A program made the translations under genes and the position numbers. A stretch of 64,000 nucleotides of DNA, taken from the IMG/VR virus record IMGVR_UViG_3300009702_000016, positions 62,001-126,000 of that record, one strand, 5' to 3'. The stretch's first letter is position 1; each line of letters opens with the position of its first letter. Under the pieces are notes generated by a model. It was given only the letters and a program-made list of their open reading frames with translations. It was not told the origin of the DNA and made no database searches. Below are positions 35,657 through 44,563 of the stretch, piece by piece. This DNA is from a virus.

Positions 35657-37783
35657 ATGTCTTTGGTGCATCGTTACAGAAGAATAGCTTATCAGGCACT
35701 CCCTATTTCGGTCGCTACCGACTTGCGCAGGGTCCGTCTCGGTGAGCACGCCGAGGATAACATCAAGCTGAAAGCAATTGATAACGACGTCAAAAACATA
35801 CTTTTGGATGAGGGGTACTCTGAGGATGACATCGATGATATGTCACCGGAGGAAGCAAAATCAATAATTGACACTATCCTCCAAAAGACTCCTTCTGTTC
35901 CTGCCGATGTTAAGAAGGAAATAAAGTCCATCGACAAGCTTGTTGATGCCGAGAATGCTGAGGTAAGTTCGGAACTTTCTTCCCTGGCTGCAGAAAAGGA
36001 AGAGGTCTCCAAGGAGATCTCAGACCTGTACGAGCAGATAGACAAGTTAGGGGATATCACCGAGGAGGAGGAGGACGCGCTCAGCAGCAAGGAGAGAAAG
36101 GAGCGGGATAACCTCCATGCTGCCCTAAGCGCTGGAGCCCAGGAGCTTGCTCGTCTCAAATCTTCTATTGTGTCAAGGATGAAGGCCCTAAATGGGGCTA
36201 AGACGATGCTAAGCCCCGCTGATGACAGCCTTACGCTATCTCTTATCGTCCCAGACGAAGATGAAGACGAAGATGATACCGATGAGGAGTTGTACTCTGA
36301 CCTTACCCCGAAGTTAAGGGATGTTCTGTCTGATAAAGCGGCGCTTCTTCATTCCCTCTCTAAGTGGCGTAGAGAGCTGAACGCTGTTTCCGAGAAGATT
36401 AATCGCGTTCAGTCCAAGAGAGACGGTATTCGTCGTCGCCTGTTGAAGTCCCTCAAGTCCCCTGTGCCTACAAAGGCTACTCGTTTGCTTCGCTCCGAGC
36501 TTCGAAAGCAAGATGACGCGATGTCTTCTTTGCTTGAGGCGCAGGCTACTCTCCTAACCATGCTAACTCGACTGGAGAGGGATTTCCGAGACCTGAAGAT
36601 TCAGGAGAAGGTCATTGCGGATGACTGGGAGGAGCGGGGTCCTGAACTTTATACGCAAGAAGAAAAAGCAGAGCAAGAAGAGCAAAAGAGGAGGGAGAAG
36701 AGGCAAGAAGGAGAAGAGTTGGTGCAGAGGATCAAGAATGTTAAAGAGGACATTCCTTCTGCTAATGTGGCCTTTTTTGATCGTGTGACGAAAGATTACT
36801 ATGAGCCTTTCGTTCACGATGCAATTGCTCCTAACGTTCCTTCTGTTCCAAAGATTGATAGAACGATTGAGAAGATCTTAAACTCTGTTTTCAAGCCTAT
36901 CGGTAAGATGAACGAGTTGGCAGATATGTTCAATAACAATCGCGCCCATCGGTCTTCCATTCGTTTGGTTACAGGTCTCTACTCCATGCTTGTGCGGTCC
37001 CTCCTTGTAGGAATCGGAAAGGAGAACCCCGCAGTTGTAGCTTCTTATGCTGAGGCCGCTTCCGTTTGTGTGGAACTTGAACGGGCGGGACTGATGAAGG
37101 AGGCGGCTTCTCTTCGTGATAGCTTAGGATTCTTGCAGGGTAAGGCAAAGTCAGCATTGGAAGCTGTTCAGAACACTGTGGATAAGACCAAGGATTTTAT
37201 TGATAAGGTTCAGTTTGCTAAGTCAGACACAGGACCACGTCGAGACCCTAATGTCCAGAAGCAGGAGTCGATGAGATTTTATCGACAGCTAAAGGCTACA
37301 GCTGCGAAAGTCCGCTCAAGGATTGCGGAGGCAGAAGCTCTTGTGTCAGCCTACCAAGAGGCAGGAGATGAGCACAACAAGAAGGTTGCTATCTACGCTC
37401 TTACGCAACTTAAGGATCAGTTAATGCAGTTGGAGGAACAGGTTCATGATCTTTCGTCCGAGAAGGCAGACGCCGCACAGAAGGCATATGAGAATGCGGA
37501 GCGCACGCCTAGTATTGTGGACGATGCGATGTCTGTCATGTTGAACGATAAGCCCGACCTAATCTATTTGCTAAAGAAAGGAATTCCAGATTCCCCAAAT
37601 CTTGAGCGAGAGCTTCTCCGGTCGTCGAAGAACATTTTGTCTATCGTACGAAAGCTTGCCAGAATTTCAGGTAAGCCGAAGATTCTGGCTGAGTATCCCT
37701 TTCTTCACCCTGCCATTATTGCTTACATAGCTATGTTCGAGTCCCTTGACGACTCTCTGCACGTTGCTCTTCGGACGAACTAG
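35657..37783 (+). CDS. Long coiled-coil protein
   Basis: 708 residues from ATG 35657 (GAGGT upstream, 4 nt after the previous stop). Almost entirely helical and highly charged; coiled-coil stretches run from about 40 to 380 (EELARLKSSIVSRMKAL-type segments, EEKAEQEEQKRREKRQEGEE) and 540 to 640 (YRQLKATAAKVRSRIAEAEA). Acidic Asp/Glu runs occur near 205-220. It has no membrane segments, so a classical tape measure is not supported. It may be an internal virion protein or a fibre/baseplate scaffold; no family is recognised. Confidence 0.6.
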   Translation: MSLVHRYRRIAYQALPISVATDLRRVRLGEHAEDNIKLKAIDNDVKNILLDEGYSEDDIDDMSPEEAKSIIDTILQKTPSVPADVKKEIKSIDKLVDAENAEVSSELSSLAAEKEEVSKEISDLYEQIDKLGDITEEEEDALSSKERKERDNLHAALSAGAQELARLKSSIVSRMKALNGAKTMLSPADDSLTLSLIVPDEDEDEDDTDEELYSDLTPKLRDVLSDKAALLHSLSKWRRELNAVSEKINRVQSKRDGIRRRLLKSLKSPVPTKATRLLRSELRKQDDAMSSLLEAQATLLTMLTRLERDFRDLKIQEKVIADDWEERGPELYTQEEKAEQEEQKRREKRQEGEELVQRIKNVKEDIPSANVAFFDRVTKDYYEPFVHDAIAPNVPSVPKIDRTIEKILNSVFKPIGKMNELADMFNNNRAHRSSIRLVTGLYSMLVRSLLVGIGKENPAVVASYAEAASVCVELERAGLMKEAASLRDSLGFLQGKAKSALEAVQNTVDKTKDFIDKVQFAKSDTGPRRDPNVQKQESMRFYRQLKATAAKVRSRIAEAEALVSAYQEAGDEHNKKVAIYALTQLKDQLMQLEEQVHDLSSEKADAAQKAYENAERTPSIVDDAMSVMLNDKPDLIYLLKKGIPDSPNLERELLRSSKNILSIVRKLARISGKPKILAEYPFLHPAIIAYIAMFESLDDSLHVALRTN

Positions 37784-37791
37784 AGACGCTC

Positions 37792-38088
37792 ATGCAAAGT
37801 ACTGTCACAGCCTTATTGACTTATGGACCTCTCGGTATCTTTTGTGCCGTTCTATGGCTTGCTTACCAAAAAGAAAAGTCGGAACACGCGGAAGATGTGG
37901 AGAAGCTGAACGCTAAAATCCAGGACAACTTGGAAAGTCACGCGATGGCAATAGACGAGATACGAGTTTCTCAGAACGTACGGGAGAAGGAAGTATCCGA
38001 TATCCTTAAGAACTATGGACAGAGTGTAATTATAGCAGTCGAGCAGACGCAAGAGCTTTCCGAGCGCTTGTGGGGAATACGAAAATGA
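37792..38088 (+). CDS. Single-TM coiled-coil membrane protein (candidate holin or spanin-like)
   Basis: 98 residues. One N-terminal membrane segment (about 8-25, TYGPLGIFCAVLWLAYQ) is followed by a Lys/Glu-rich coiled coil to the end (EDVEKLNAKIQDNLESH, EKEVSDILKNYG). This is the layout of several small phage inner-membrane lysis proteins, either class-III-type holins or i-spanins. Without an endolysin beside it the function is a guess. The stop overlaps the next ATG (ATGA). Confidence 0.55.
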   Translation: MQSTVTALLTYGPLGIFCAVLWLAYQKEKSEHAEDVEKLNAKIQDNLESHAMAIDEIRVSQNVREKEVSDILKNYGQSVIIAVEQTQELSERLWGIRK

Positions 38089-38519
38089 GCGACCCTGAAT
38101 CTCCTTTAGAGGATAGCCTATACTCCTTCTCTGTCGAGAGGGATAACCGTAATTTAGCAACTGAGCAGGTTCGGAAGATAAATACCGTCTTACGTAGAGT
38201 GCGACGGCTGAACAAGGATTCTCAACGAATGCAACGTGTAGACCCCGGTACTTTGTCCTCCGAACCTAAAGTGGAGGTAAAGGCTTCTTCTATTCCTAAC
38301 GTAGTGGAAATCCTGCCCCCTTCTCTTGCTCGGCCCGTCAGGCGCCCATCCAGAGAGGATGATGCCACAGAGGATTTCCTAATCCCGGAGCCTACTGACT
38401 CCTCCTTTGTTGCTTCCGCCTTTAGAAAAGCGTTTGAGGCACTAGAGAAAGAGGAACTTCAGACAAGAAGAAAGAACGGAGAGGGATCCGCTGTTGTTAA
38501 GACTTGGAAGCTCCTGTGA
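38085..38519 (+). CDS. Hypothetical acidic, mostly disordered protein
   Basis: 144 residues from ATG 38085 (ATGA overlap). An N-terminal basic helix (QVRKINTVLRRVRRLNKDS) is followed by a Pro/Asp/Glu/Ser-rich middle and a helical end (FRKAFEALEKEELQTRRKN). It might be a scaffold or a linker binding partner of the membrane coiled-coil protein upstream. No family is recognised. Confidence 0.55.
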   Translation: MSDPESPLEDSLYSFSVERDNRNLATEQVRKINTVLRRVRRLNKDSQRMQRVDPGTLSSEPKVEVKASSIPNVVEILPPSLARPVRRPSREDDATEDFLIPEPTDSSFVASAFRKAFEALEKEELQTRRKNGEGSAVVKTWKLL

Positions 38520-38525
38520 TTCCTA

Positions 38526-39467
38526 ATGACTAGCCCTAAAGAGATAGTTAGCGACCTCCAGAGTAAGCTCGGGGAGTCGTTGTCTTCCGTTATCAAACCT
38601 GGAGGGTCTATAGCGGATCACAACCGAAAAAGAATAATAAAGGCAAATGCCAAATTGCGTAGCTCCCTTATCCCCTATAAGGAAGCACTATCTCTGGTTT
38701 CTCATGTGCGTCCAGAGACGAAAGACGACATTATAAAGGAAATCGCCTATCGAAGGAAGGTACCTCCAAACTACATTGATAAGGCGTACAAGAAGTTTCT
38801 CTGGAAGAATGTTCTTGATCGTATTATTCCATGGTCACGAGCCAAGAACAGGTCAAATGCTGTCATTAAGGAGAAGTCTCAGGGCTCGCTTCTTATATTC
38901 AAGATACTGTTCTCTCTGACGACAAGCGCTGTTTCCCGCCTGTTAGACGACTATCCTTCTGCTGCTGCCAAGGAGGAGGAAGAGCCCAGTTCCAAGTCTG
39001 CCTATGAGGATGATGACCTAGAGAAGAAGGTACATGGGATCGAAAAGGACATCGGTATGCATGGCTCTAAGAGCCCAAAAGAGGCTTCTGTTGAGGATTT
39101 TTCCTCCTATGTCTCAAAACACAAATCCGATCTTTCTAACCCTGCTGACCTGCTAGAGAAGTACAACAAAGTGATTGCGAATACGCTACGCTTTGCTTCC
39201 CCAGAAGCCTTTAGCGTGATCTATCGGTCTTCCCTCCGTGCGAATACGTTGGCTCTGGTCTTGGCTGAAACGGCAGTAGACGCGAAAAAGGAGTCAGATC
39301 CTGTTGTATTTGTGGCGTGCACTGCTATCTATCGAACGCTTCAGGTTTCTGGGTCTATCGTGAAGGAGTCCGTTCCCCTTAATAGGAAGCAGAGGAAGGA
39401 GCTTAAGGAAGAGTTTAAGATGATTGAGGAAAATACCAACTTACTAGAGAAGGCAAATGACAACTAA
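38526..39467 (+). CDS. Hypothetical helical protein
   Basis: 313 residues. Basic N-terminal half (HNRKRIIKANAKLRSSL, NYIDKAYKKFLWKNVLDRI), an acidic linker near 150-175 (AKEEEEPSSKSAYEDDD), and a helical C-terminal domain that ends in Lys/Glu helices (KQRKELKEEFKMIEENTN). No enzyme motif is seen. It overlaps the next gene by 11 nt. Together with 35657 and 38085 it makes a helical, charged group set among beta-rich fibre genes. Confidence 0.55.
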   Translation: MTSPKEIVSDLQSKLGESLSSVIKPGGSIADHNRKRIIKANAKLRSSLIPYKEALSLVSHVRPETKDDIIKEIAYRRKVPPNYIDKAYKKFLWKNVLDRIIPWSRAKNRSNAVIKEKSQGSLLIFKILFSLTTSAVSRLLDDYPSAAAKEEEEPSSKSAYEDDDLEKKVHGIEKDIGMHGSKSPKEASVEDFSSYVSKHKSDLSNPADLLEKYNKVIANTLRFASPEAFSVIYRSSLRANTLALVLAETAVDAKKESDPVVFVACTAIYRTLQVSGSIVKESVPLNRKQRKELKEEFKMIEENTNLLEKANDN

Positions 39468-40575
39468 GCACATGAGCCATGTAGTTACCACGGGTCCTGC
39501 CGTTCAGGCTCAGGTTTTATACCATTGGCTGACTTACGTAAACTCTTTTATCGTGGTAGAGGCGCACGGCGCAAATTGGACCTCTACGGACTTCTCCGGT
39601 TCTACGGGAGCAATCAATAGCTTGACTCCTTTGTCTTTCTATGACGCGAATCCTGTCTTTGACGCCACTTTCGTCGGAAAGTACATCGCAATAAAGGACG
39701 GGACAAATCCTAGGAACAGCACAGTCGCCAAGATTGCTAACTTTGTGTCCGCCACTGAAATCGTGTTAGAGACGGCCTCTCTGTTTGATACGGATTCGTC
39801 TGACCTTTCCTACGTTGTGTTTGATACGGTTGCTTCCCCTATCTCTACCGGTGATTTCCTGGTACTTCAGACCCCGATTTCTTCAGGACCTCAGTGGCAG
39901 ATCCGATGTGAGCTTACTGCTACTCCAGAGCTTAAGTGGACCATGGGATTTCTTGGAGGCTGGAACGTTGGAACAAGTACGTGGGACCTTCCACAGGTCT
40001 CTTCTGACTTTTTCTCCTCCCCTACTACCTACTATACCTATTGTGTAGCCGATGATGCTGCGGGCTACTTCTACATGTGGACAGACTCGACAAATGTCGG
40101 ATCTTTGGCACCTAAGAACGCAATGTGGGCTGGGAATCTCAGTCCTTTTCACTCTCCGGTTGAGCCCGGAGTTCCAAAGGACTTATCTTACTCCGCCATT
40201 TTTGGTAGCACTACTTCTTTGACTACTGCCAACGTGTCCCGGGATACCTCTGTAGCGAATAACTTCTCCGTGGGAGAGACTGTTGGAGCCTCTGGCTTGG
40301 TAATCCCCTTGTACTTTGCACAGAAGGCTTTACTTTCGTCGGGCGTAGATACGATGTCTCACGCTATTACTACTAACCCAAGATCTGGCCAGATTGATGA
40401 CTACGACGCCATCTGTTTCTCTCCTCCTCCTGACTTAGGTTGGCGAGGAAGAGTTCTTGGGGTTCGACTTTTGAACGATAACGTAGCAAACCGTACCCCG
40501 ATCAACTCCAATGATACCTACGTTGTTGGCGGTGGGATCGGCGCTTCGTGGAACGGTAAGGCTCCCAATCCGTGA
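39457..40575 (+). CDS. Fibre-associated protein, paralogue 2
   Basis: 372 residues. Shares its landmark order with the 34603 product: an N-terminal helix/strand, FVGKYIAIKDG, TGDFLVLQTPISSGPQWQIR, the turn AGYFYMWTDSTN, and GGGIGASWNGK at the end. It has extra residues in the N-terminal 100. The gene precedes collar copy B and the beta-propeller fibre, so each fibre module may have its own version. It ends with a GTGA overlap to the next ORF. Confidence 0.6.
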   Translation: MTTKHMSHVVTTGPAVQAQVLYHWLTYVNSFIVVEAHGANWTSTDFSGSTGAINSLTPLSFYDANPVFDATFVGKYIAIKDGTNPRNSTVAKIANFVSATEIVLETASLFDTDSSDLSYVVFDTVASPISTGDFLVLQTPISSGPQWQIRCELTATPELKWTMGFLGGWNVGTSTWDLPQVSSDFFSSPTTYYTYCVADDAAGYFYMWTDSTNVGSLAPKNAMWAGNLSPFHSPVEPGVPKDLSYSAIFGSTTSLTTANVSRDTSVANNFSVGETVGASGLVIPLYFAQKALLSSGVDTMSHAITTNPRSGQIDDYDAICFSPPPDLGWRGRVLGVRLLNDNVANRTPINSNDTYVVGGGIGASWNGKAPNP

Positions 40576-40961
40576 CCGATAAACTACCAGAGTTGCAGTT
40601 TCTTTCTAGTTCTTCTCCTTTTAGGGCGGACCCCTCCTCTTTCTCTGCCCTTTTTTCAGTATTCAATCGAGCAAAGAAGGAGCGCGCACGGCAGTTTACA
40701 GCCGCCTCCAACTCGGTTTCGACCATGGTGGACAATCCTCCTTCCTCTTACCTTGGGGGAAAGCTGGACGACTACTTTCGTGACGTGATCTTGGGCTCAG
40801 TTCCCGAGACGTCATGGTATGATGACGTTTTTTGGTGCTGTTTTCTGTGTTTGGCAGCAGGCACTGACATCGAGGAGTGCTATCTAGGAGGACCCCTGCA
40901 CTGTCTTGTGTACGAGGTTTACGATGACTTCGATCCCAGGGACGTAGCCTCCGATGACTAG
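40572..40961 (+). CDS. Hypothetical protein
   Basis: 129 residues from GTG 40572 (GTGA overlap). A basic helix (NRAKKERARQFTAASNSV) precedes an aromatic, Cys-containing region (WYDDVFWCCFLCLAAGTDIE), and the end is acidic. The four Cys do not form a recognisable metal site. It overlaps collar copy B by 8 nt. Possibly a fibre assembly factor, by position only. Confidence 0.5.
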   Translation: MTDKLPELQFLSSSSPFRADPSSFSALFSVFNRAKKERARQFTAASNSVSTMVDNPPSSYLGGKLDDYFRDVILGSVPETSWYDDVFWCCFLCLAAGTDIEECYLGGPLHCLVYEVYDDFDPRDVASDD

Positions 40962-41517
40962 TTTTTCCTCATCCTTTGGTGCCTCTTCCTCCTATATTGG
41001 GTCTGGAACTGCACTAGACTCCTCGTTTTTCGCGCATTGGCCTCCTGAGGCTGGCTGCATTGGTTTGTCCTTGTCTGGTGTGGGTGGGGGAGTTTCTTCC
41101 ATCAGCGCTGCCGTTACTGACGTCGCTCGTCAGTTCATGGCCAGGTCCATTACAGATGGAACCTCCTTTCAGATCACCCATTATGCAGTAGGAACGTCGG
41201 GGTATGATGTCTCAAATCCGGTATCTGCTCTTCTCGTAGACCCAACTTCTACCTCTTTGATGTCTGAAGTCTACCGGAAGCCTATCGATTTAGTGGAAAC
41301 TGCTACATTGGACGCAACAGCTAAGAGTTTTGTTGCCCGTATCGGTCGAACGGACTTGGCGGCAGGTATAGGTGAGATTGCGCTATTCGCTACGATTCTA
41401 GACAGTCCATTCATATCTGAGATAGGCACGCAGTTTATGTATGCAGTGGCACATCAGCCACTAAACACGAAGACATTGCATCACGTTGTTTCGTATCGGA
41501 TAATTGTGGCGCTGTAA
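40954..41517 (+). CDS. Tail-collar/DUF3751-like fibre connector, copy B
   Basis: 187 residues, including about 40 extra N-terminal residues (Ser/Gly-rich) compared with copy A at 29123. The shared core runs RQFMARSITDGTSFQITHYA, VGTSGYDVSNP, then a helix-poor middle (ATAKSFVARIGRTDLAAGIG) and FMYAVAHQPL plus a last strand. It is followed 13 nt later by the beta-propeller fibre gene, matching the connector-then-fibre order of copy A. Confidence 0.6.
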   Translation: MTSFSSSFGASSSYIGSGTALDSSFFAHWPPEAGCIGLSLSGVGGGVSSISAAVTDVARQFMARSITDGTSFQITHYAVGTSGYDVSNPVSALLVDPTSTSLMSEVYRKPIDLVETATLDATAKSFVARIGRTDLAAGIGEIALFATILDSPFISEIGTQFMYAVAHQPLNTKTLHHVVSYRIIVAL

Positions 41518-41530
41518 CGAGGATAAATTG

Positions 41531-43090
41531 ATGGCCCTGTTCGAAAACTTCAAGAAGCTACTACAGCTAGTGCTGTCTAACTCGCAGACAGTGGGACAGA
41601 ACGCCGTTCTTTCGGATGCCGCCTACTCTCAGGAGTTATCTGACCACATCGAAGCGCTCACCTCTGACCAGAATCTACATCTCAATACAACGAATGTGGA
41701 ATTAGCGTCTGGGCTTCTCGTTTCCGACGCAAACAAGCGAGAGATTCGCTTTGAGCCGAAGGGATCAGGCAAGATTGTCCAGGGTTTCTTAGAGGCTAAC
41801 ATCTCCGACGTTAGGAAGATCTGGCAGCGTTCGGATGACTCCTTAGGCACAGCGACCACAGTTCCTTACGGTACCCTATCAGACGGAAGGCGTTACTACG
41901 TCGCTGATGCGGGATCCGGGGTGCTGTACCTGAACGAATACGGTCAGGTGACAGGCGCCGTTCCCGGATTTGGTGACACTGTGACAGGATATGGTACTCC
42001 TGTCTCCTGCCTAACCTTCGACATCTTAGGAGTGGAGTACGTCGCCGTTCTTGCGGCGGAGCACTACCTGAGAGTCTATCTATCCTCAGACTTTTCCTTG
42101 GTAGCAACCTTTGGTACGCCAAATACCATAGGTTTACCAAACGCCTCACTGTTGGATACGCCTACAGACATGGCTTTTGACGAGGGAACCTCCACCTTGT
42201 ATGTATCCTGCTCAGGTGCTGCGGGTCCCAGCATTCCGGCAGGAGCTACGGGCTCTGGGATCGTGTTTTCTCTTGATCTGTCCTCTCTTCCCGCCATTAC
42301 CTTCGGTTCCTACTTGGCTTTGGACAACGGAGGAGCCCTTACCCAGGGTCAGGTTGTTCTCCCTTCGGGCCTGTTCTTCGACACTTCTGATAATGCGTTG
42401 TGGGTACTAACGGGAGACTCCTCGAATCCTTCTCTTCCCTTTGAGGTTGGTGGACTTAGTGTCACTGGACTCCTAAGTGACGGTTACCTTAAGGGGTACA
42501 TCGAGTTTAGAGGAACTGGGTTTTCTACGGTTGCCGCTTCCAAGATCCATATTGACATTGATAGAAGGCGCTTGTACTTGACGAATAGCCCGAGTGTTGA
42601 AGTGTTCGATCTGGTCACCATGAAGCACTTGTACACCTTTGGTAGGTACGGGAGTGACGAGAGCGCTCTTACTACGTCCGCTGGTGCCTTCTACCCCACC
42701 ACAGGACAGGTGGCCGCCGTTGGTTCTGACATCTTGGCTGTGGATGGCATCACTCTCAACTTTGCTCTGTTCTACGACGCCACAAACAACCGGATTGTTC
42801 GGGTGGGTGAGAGCCTTTACGAGGGGTCAAACGTGGTTTCGTTCTTGGGCGAGACTTTTACTGTTCCTCTCAGCCTTCACGGGTACTTGGTGAAGGGAAC
42901 ATTGTCTTCTGACAGGGTCCAAGTAGAGTATCGAACCTCATCTACTGGAACATGGCAGCTCCTAAGCCAGACCGATAGTGTTCCCTCCTCTACTTACTTC
43001 CAGTTTAGACTGCAGGTTGTGGCCGACCTTTCTGACGTCATTCAGAATCGCTCTATCCAGGAGATTTTGGTTATCGGGGAGCAGGAATAA
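41531..43090 (+). CDS. Beta-propeller (NHL-like) fibre / receptor-binding protein
   Basis: 519 residues from ATG 41531 with GAGGA upstream. The first 100 residues contain a helix and a short beta stem. Residues 100-450 consist of repeated blade-like units, such as GRRYYVADAGSGVLYLNEYG, EYVAVLAAEHYLRVYL, STLYVSCSGAAG, NALWVLTGD and RRLYLTNSPSVEVFDL, each a predicted D-x-x-x-x-L-Y-V-type strand set typical of NHL or YVTN propellers. The last 70 residues form a beta domain. A propeller would present a flat binding face for a host surface ligand. It is joined to the next gene by a 1-nt overlap. Confidence 0.68.
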   Translation: MALFENFKKLLQLVLSNSQTVGQNAVLSDAAYSQELSDHIEALTSDQNLHLNTTNVELASGLLVSDANKREIRFEPKGSGKIVQGFLEANISDVRKIWQRSDDSLGTATTVPYGTLSDGRRYYVADAGSGVLYLNEYGQVTGAVPGFGDTVTGYGTPVSCLTFDILGVEYVAVLAAEHYLRVYLSSDFSLVATFGTPNTIGLPNASLLDTPTDMAFDEGTSTLYVSCSGAAGPSIPAGATGSGIVFSLDLSSLPAITFGSYLALDNGGALTQGQVVLPSGLFFDTSDNALWVLTGDSSNPSLPFEVGGLSVTGLLSDGYLKGYIEFRGTGFSTVAASKIHIDIDRRRLYLTNSPSVEVFDLVTMKHLYTFGRYGSDESALTTSAGAFYPTTGQVAAVGSDILAVDGITLNFALFYDATNNRIVRVGESLYEGSNVVSFLGETFTVPLSLHGYLVKGTLSSDRVQVEYRTSSTGTWQLLSQTDSVPSSTYFQFRLQVVADLSDVIQNRSIQEILVIGEQE

Positions 43091-43350
43091 TGGCTGCTCC
43101 TAGAGGTGCTTCACTCTCTACGATGGTTACAGACACTACAGTCTCCAAGACCGCTGCTGTAGTTCTTGAGACGTTCGATTCCTTATCTGATCCTTGTGCC
43201 TTTCTCCAGGATCAGCTTCTTGACCAGATTCTTTTGGAGCTTGGTGCTCCTTCTGGATCTAGTTTGTCTTGTTCAGTAGACTCCGTATCTATACTGGACA
43301 ATGCTCGTCGGCAATATCGCTGGACAGTGAGCACAACTTGGATGGAGTGA
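43090..43350 (+). CDS. Small hypothetical protein
   Basis: 86 residues; its ATG overlaps the fibre stop (TAATG). Contains VVLETFDSLSDPCAFLQDQL and ends RRQYRWTVSTTWME. It has three Cys but no motif. It may be a small fibre accessory or chaperone, by position only. It is followed 4 nt later by a membrane protein gene. Confidence 0.55.
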   Translation: MAAPRGASLSTMVTDTTVSKTAAVVLETFDSLSDPCAFLQDQLLDQILLELGAPSGSSLSCSVDSVSILDNARRQYRWTVSTTWME

Positions 43351-43354
43351 TCTC

Positions 43355-43747
43355 ATGGAAGACTTCTTTAGTATGATCAGTAGCTATGTTCTACCCCACT
43401 GGCCCTTTCTAACTGTTGGTGTAGTTTTCGCTGTCATCGGTCAATTTACGAGTCGTAAGGTGTTCACTCGTGAACGTGCGTATAGGAAGACTGAAAAGAA
43501 GCTCGTCCAGAGCTTTTGGTGGTGGGGAAGAGAAACTCTTTCGCTCCATCCCCTCGTTATAGGCGCTGTAGTCGGTCTCATGTGGCACAATCCAGAGTCC
43601 GCCTCCCCGGCCTGGCCTTTTGCTGCTTCCGTAGCCTATTTTGCGGGTGCAGGTGCCGCTTCTTTGTTCGCTTGGTCCCTTCTTCGTGGGTACCTTAAGA
43701 AAAAGGGAGTGGATCTTACGCTTCCAGGTGACGAATCTGCTGAGTGA
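43355..43747 (+). CDS. Three-TM membrane protein, candidate holin
   Basis: 130 residues. Hydrophobic segments near 16-32 (FLTVGVVFAVIGQF), 66-80 (PLVIGAVVGLMW) and 88-112 (FAASVAYFAGAGAASLFAWSLL), with a Lys/Arg-rich stretch between the first two and a charged C-terminus. Size, number of segments and the position just before a signal-peptide protein fit a phage holin that would permeabilise the inner membrane. No family match is certain. Confidence 0.5.
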   Translation: MEDFFSMISSYVLPHWPFLTVGVVFAVIGQFTSRKVFTRERAYRKTEKKLVQSFWWWGRETLSLHPLVIGAVVGLMWHNPESASPAWPFAASVAYFAGAGAASLFAWSLLRGYLKKKGVDLTLPGDESAE

Positions 43748-44130
43748 TGCTTCTGCTCTCCAAGAAATTAGCGCGTACGGCTGGCCTTGCTTTAGATCGA
43801 GGCCAGCCTGAGCTGTTTAAGCGAATTCGTCGTGCCGCTATTCTTTTAGCTGAGAATGAGAGAGACGACTACTTCGACACGGATTCTGATCTCAACGATA
43901 CTATCAAGCAAGAGAGATCAGAGGAGCCTCCTCCCGAGGAAATACCAGGTACTGAAGATCCTGATGGGCTTGGAGACGAAGAAGAGGAAGACGAAATAGA
44001 CGAAGAGGAAGCGGAAGATAAGAAAGGGGACTACGGAGCGTTTCCAGTAGGAGCTGTTGGAGTTAAGGAGAGGAGAAGAGGACCCCAGCCTTGGGGAGTA
44101 AGTACGAAACCTAAGTGGTGGAAACCATGA
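43747..44130 (+). CDS. Hypothetical protein with acidic central run
   Basis: 127 residues from ATG 43747 (1-nt overlap); the GTG at 43744 would add one residue. A basic helix at the start (KKLARTAGLALDRG, FKRIRRAAILLAEN) is followed by a Glu/Asp-rich block (DEEEEDEIDEEEAEDKK) and a Gly/Trp/Lys end (PQPWGVSTKPKWWKP). No family is recognised. Its stop overlaps the next ATG (ATGA). Confidence 0.5.
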   Translation: MLLLSKKLARTAGLALDRGQPELFKRIRRAAILLAENERDDYFDTDSDLNDTIKQERSEEPPPEEIPGTEDPDGLGDEEEEDEIDEEEAEDKKGDYGAFPVGAVGVKERRRGPQPWGVSTKPKWWKP

Positions 44131-44546
44131 AGTGCCTTCTTTTCATTCTGTCCCTTCTTTTGGTTTCCTCGACCGCTTATGCACAGGAGGAATCCTCGAA
44201 CTCTACTACCTCGGATACTTCCGTTCCCCAGCTTTCTGTTCCACTTCTTCAAGGGACTCCCGCTCCTTTCTCTGGCCTCTTGATTACAGAAGGTCACGCA
44301 ACTCAGTGTATTGAGGATGCTGCGGCTGTTTCTAGGCTCCGGGTAGAGACGTCCGTGAGAACTCGGCAGTTGTCACTTTCTACACACCTTTATGAGGCAT
44401 TCATAGAGGATCAGCGAGAAAGAATAAGAGGATTGATTCAAACGAGTTGGTGGGATCGTAATGGCAATGTATTTATGCTTGGCGTTGGGCTTGTACTTGG
44501 CGTTGTAGGAAGTGCCTTGCTCGTGGGTTTGGCAAACAACAACTAA
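44127..44546 (+). CDS. Signal-peptide/TM envelope protein, candidate lysis accessory
   Basis: 139 residues from ATG 44127. An N-terminal signal peptide (MKCLLFILSLLLVSSTAYA, likely cleaved after AYA) precedes a periplasm-type part containing TPAPFSGLLI, and a C-terminal membrane segment (about 115-135, VFMLGVGLVLGVVGSALLV). A PAPFxGxL-type motif appears in some phage spanin-like and lysis proteins, which together with the holin candidate just upstream suggests a lysis cassette. The assignment is tentative. Confidence 0.52.
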   Translation: MKCLLFILSLLLVSSTAYAQEESSNSTTSDTSVPQLSVPLLQGTPAPFSGLLITEGHATQCIEDAAAVSRLRVETSVRTRQLSLSTHLYEAFIEDQRERIRGLIQTSWWDRNGNVFMLGVGLVLGVVGSALLVGLANNN

Positions 44547-44563
44547 GATTTCGAGGTAGGTAG

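Noticed and set aside
35657-37783. Tape-measure protein call for the long coiled-coil gene
   Set aside because: It is long and helical but has no membrane segments and lies among fibre genes rather than before the baseplate hub; left as unknown.
34603-40575. Diversity-generating retroelement acting on the paired fibre-associated genes
   Set aside because: No reverse transcriptase, template repeat or accessory gene is found, and the two C-termini differ throughout rather than at adenine positions only.
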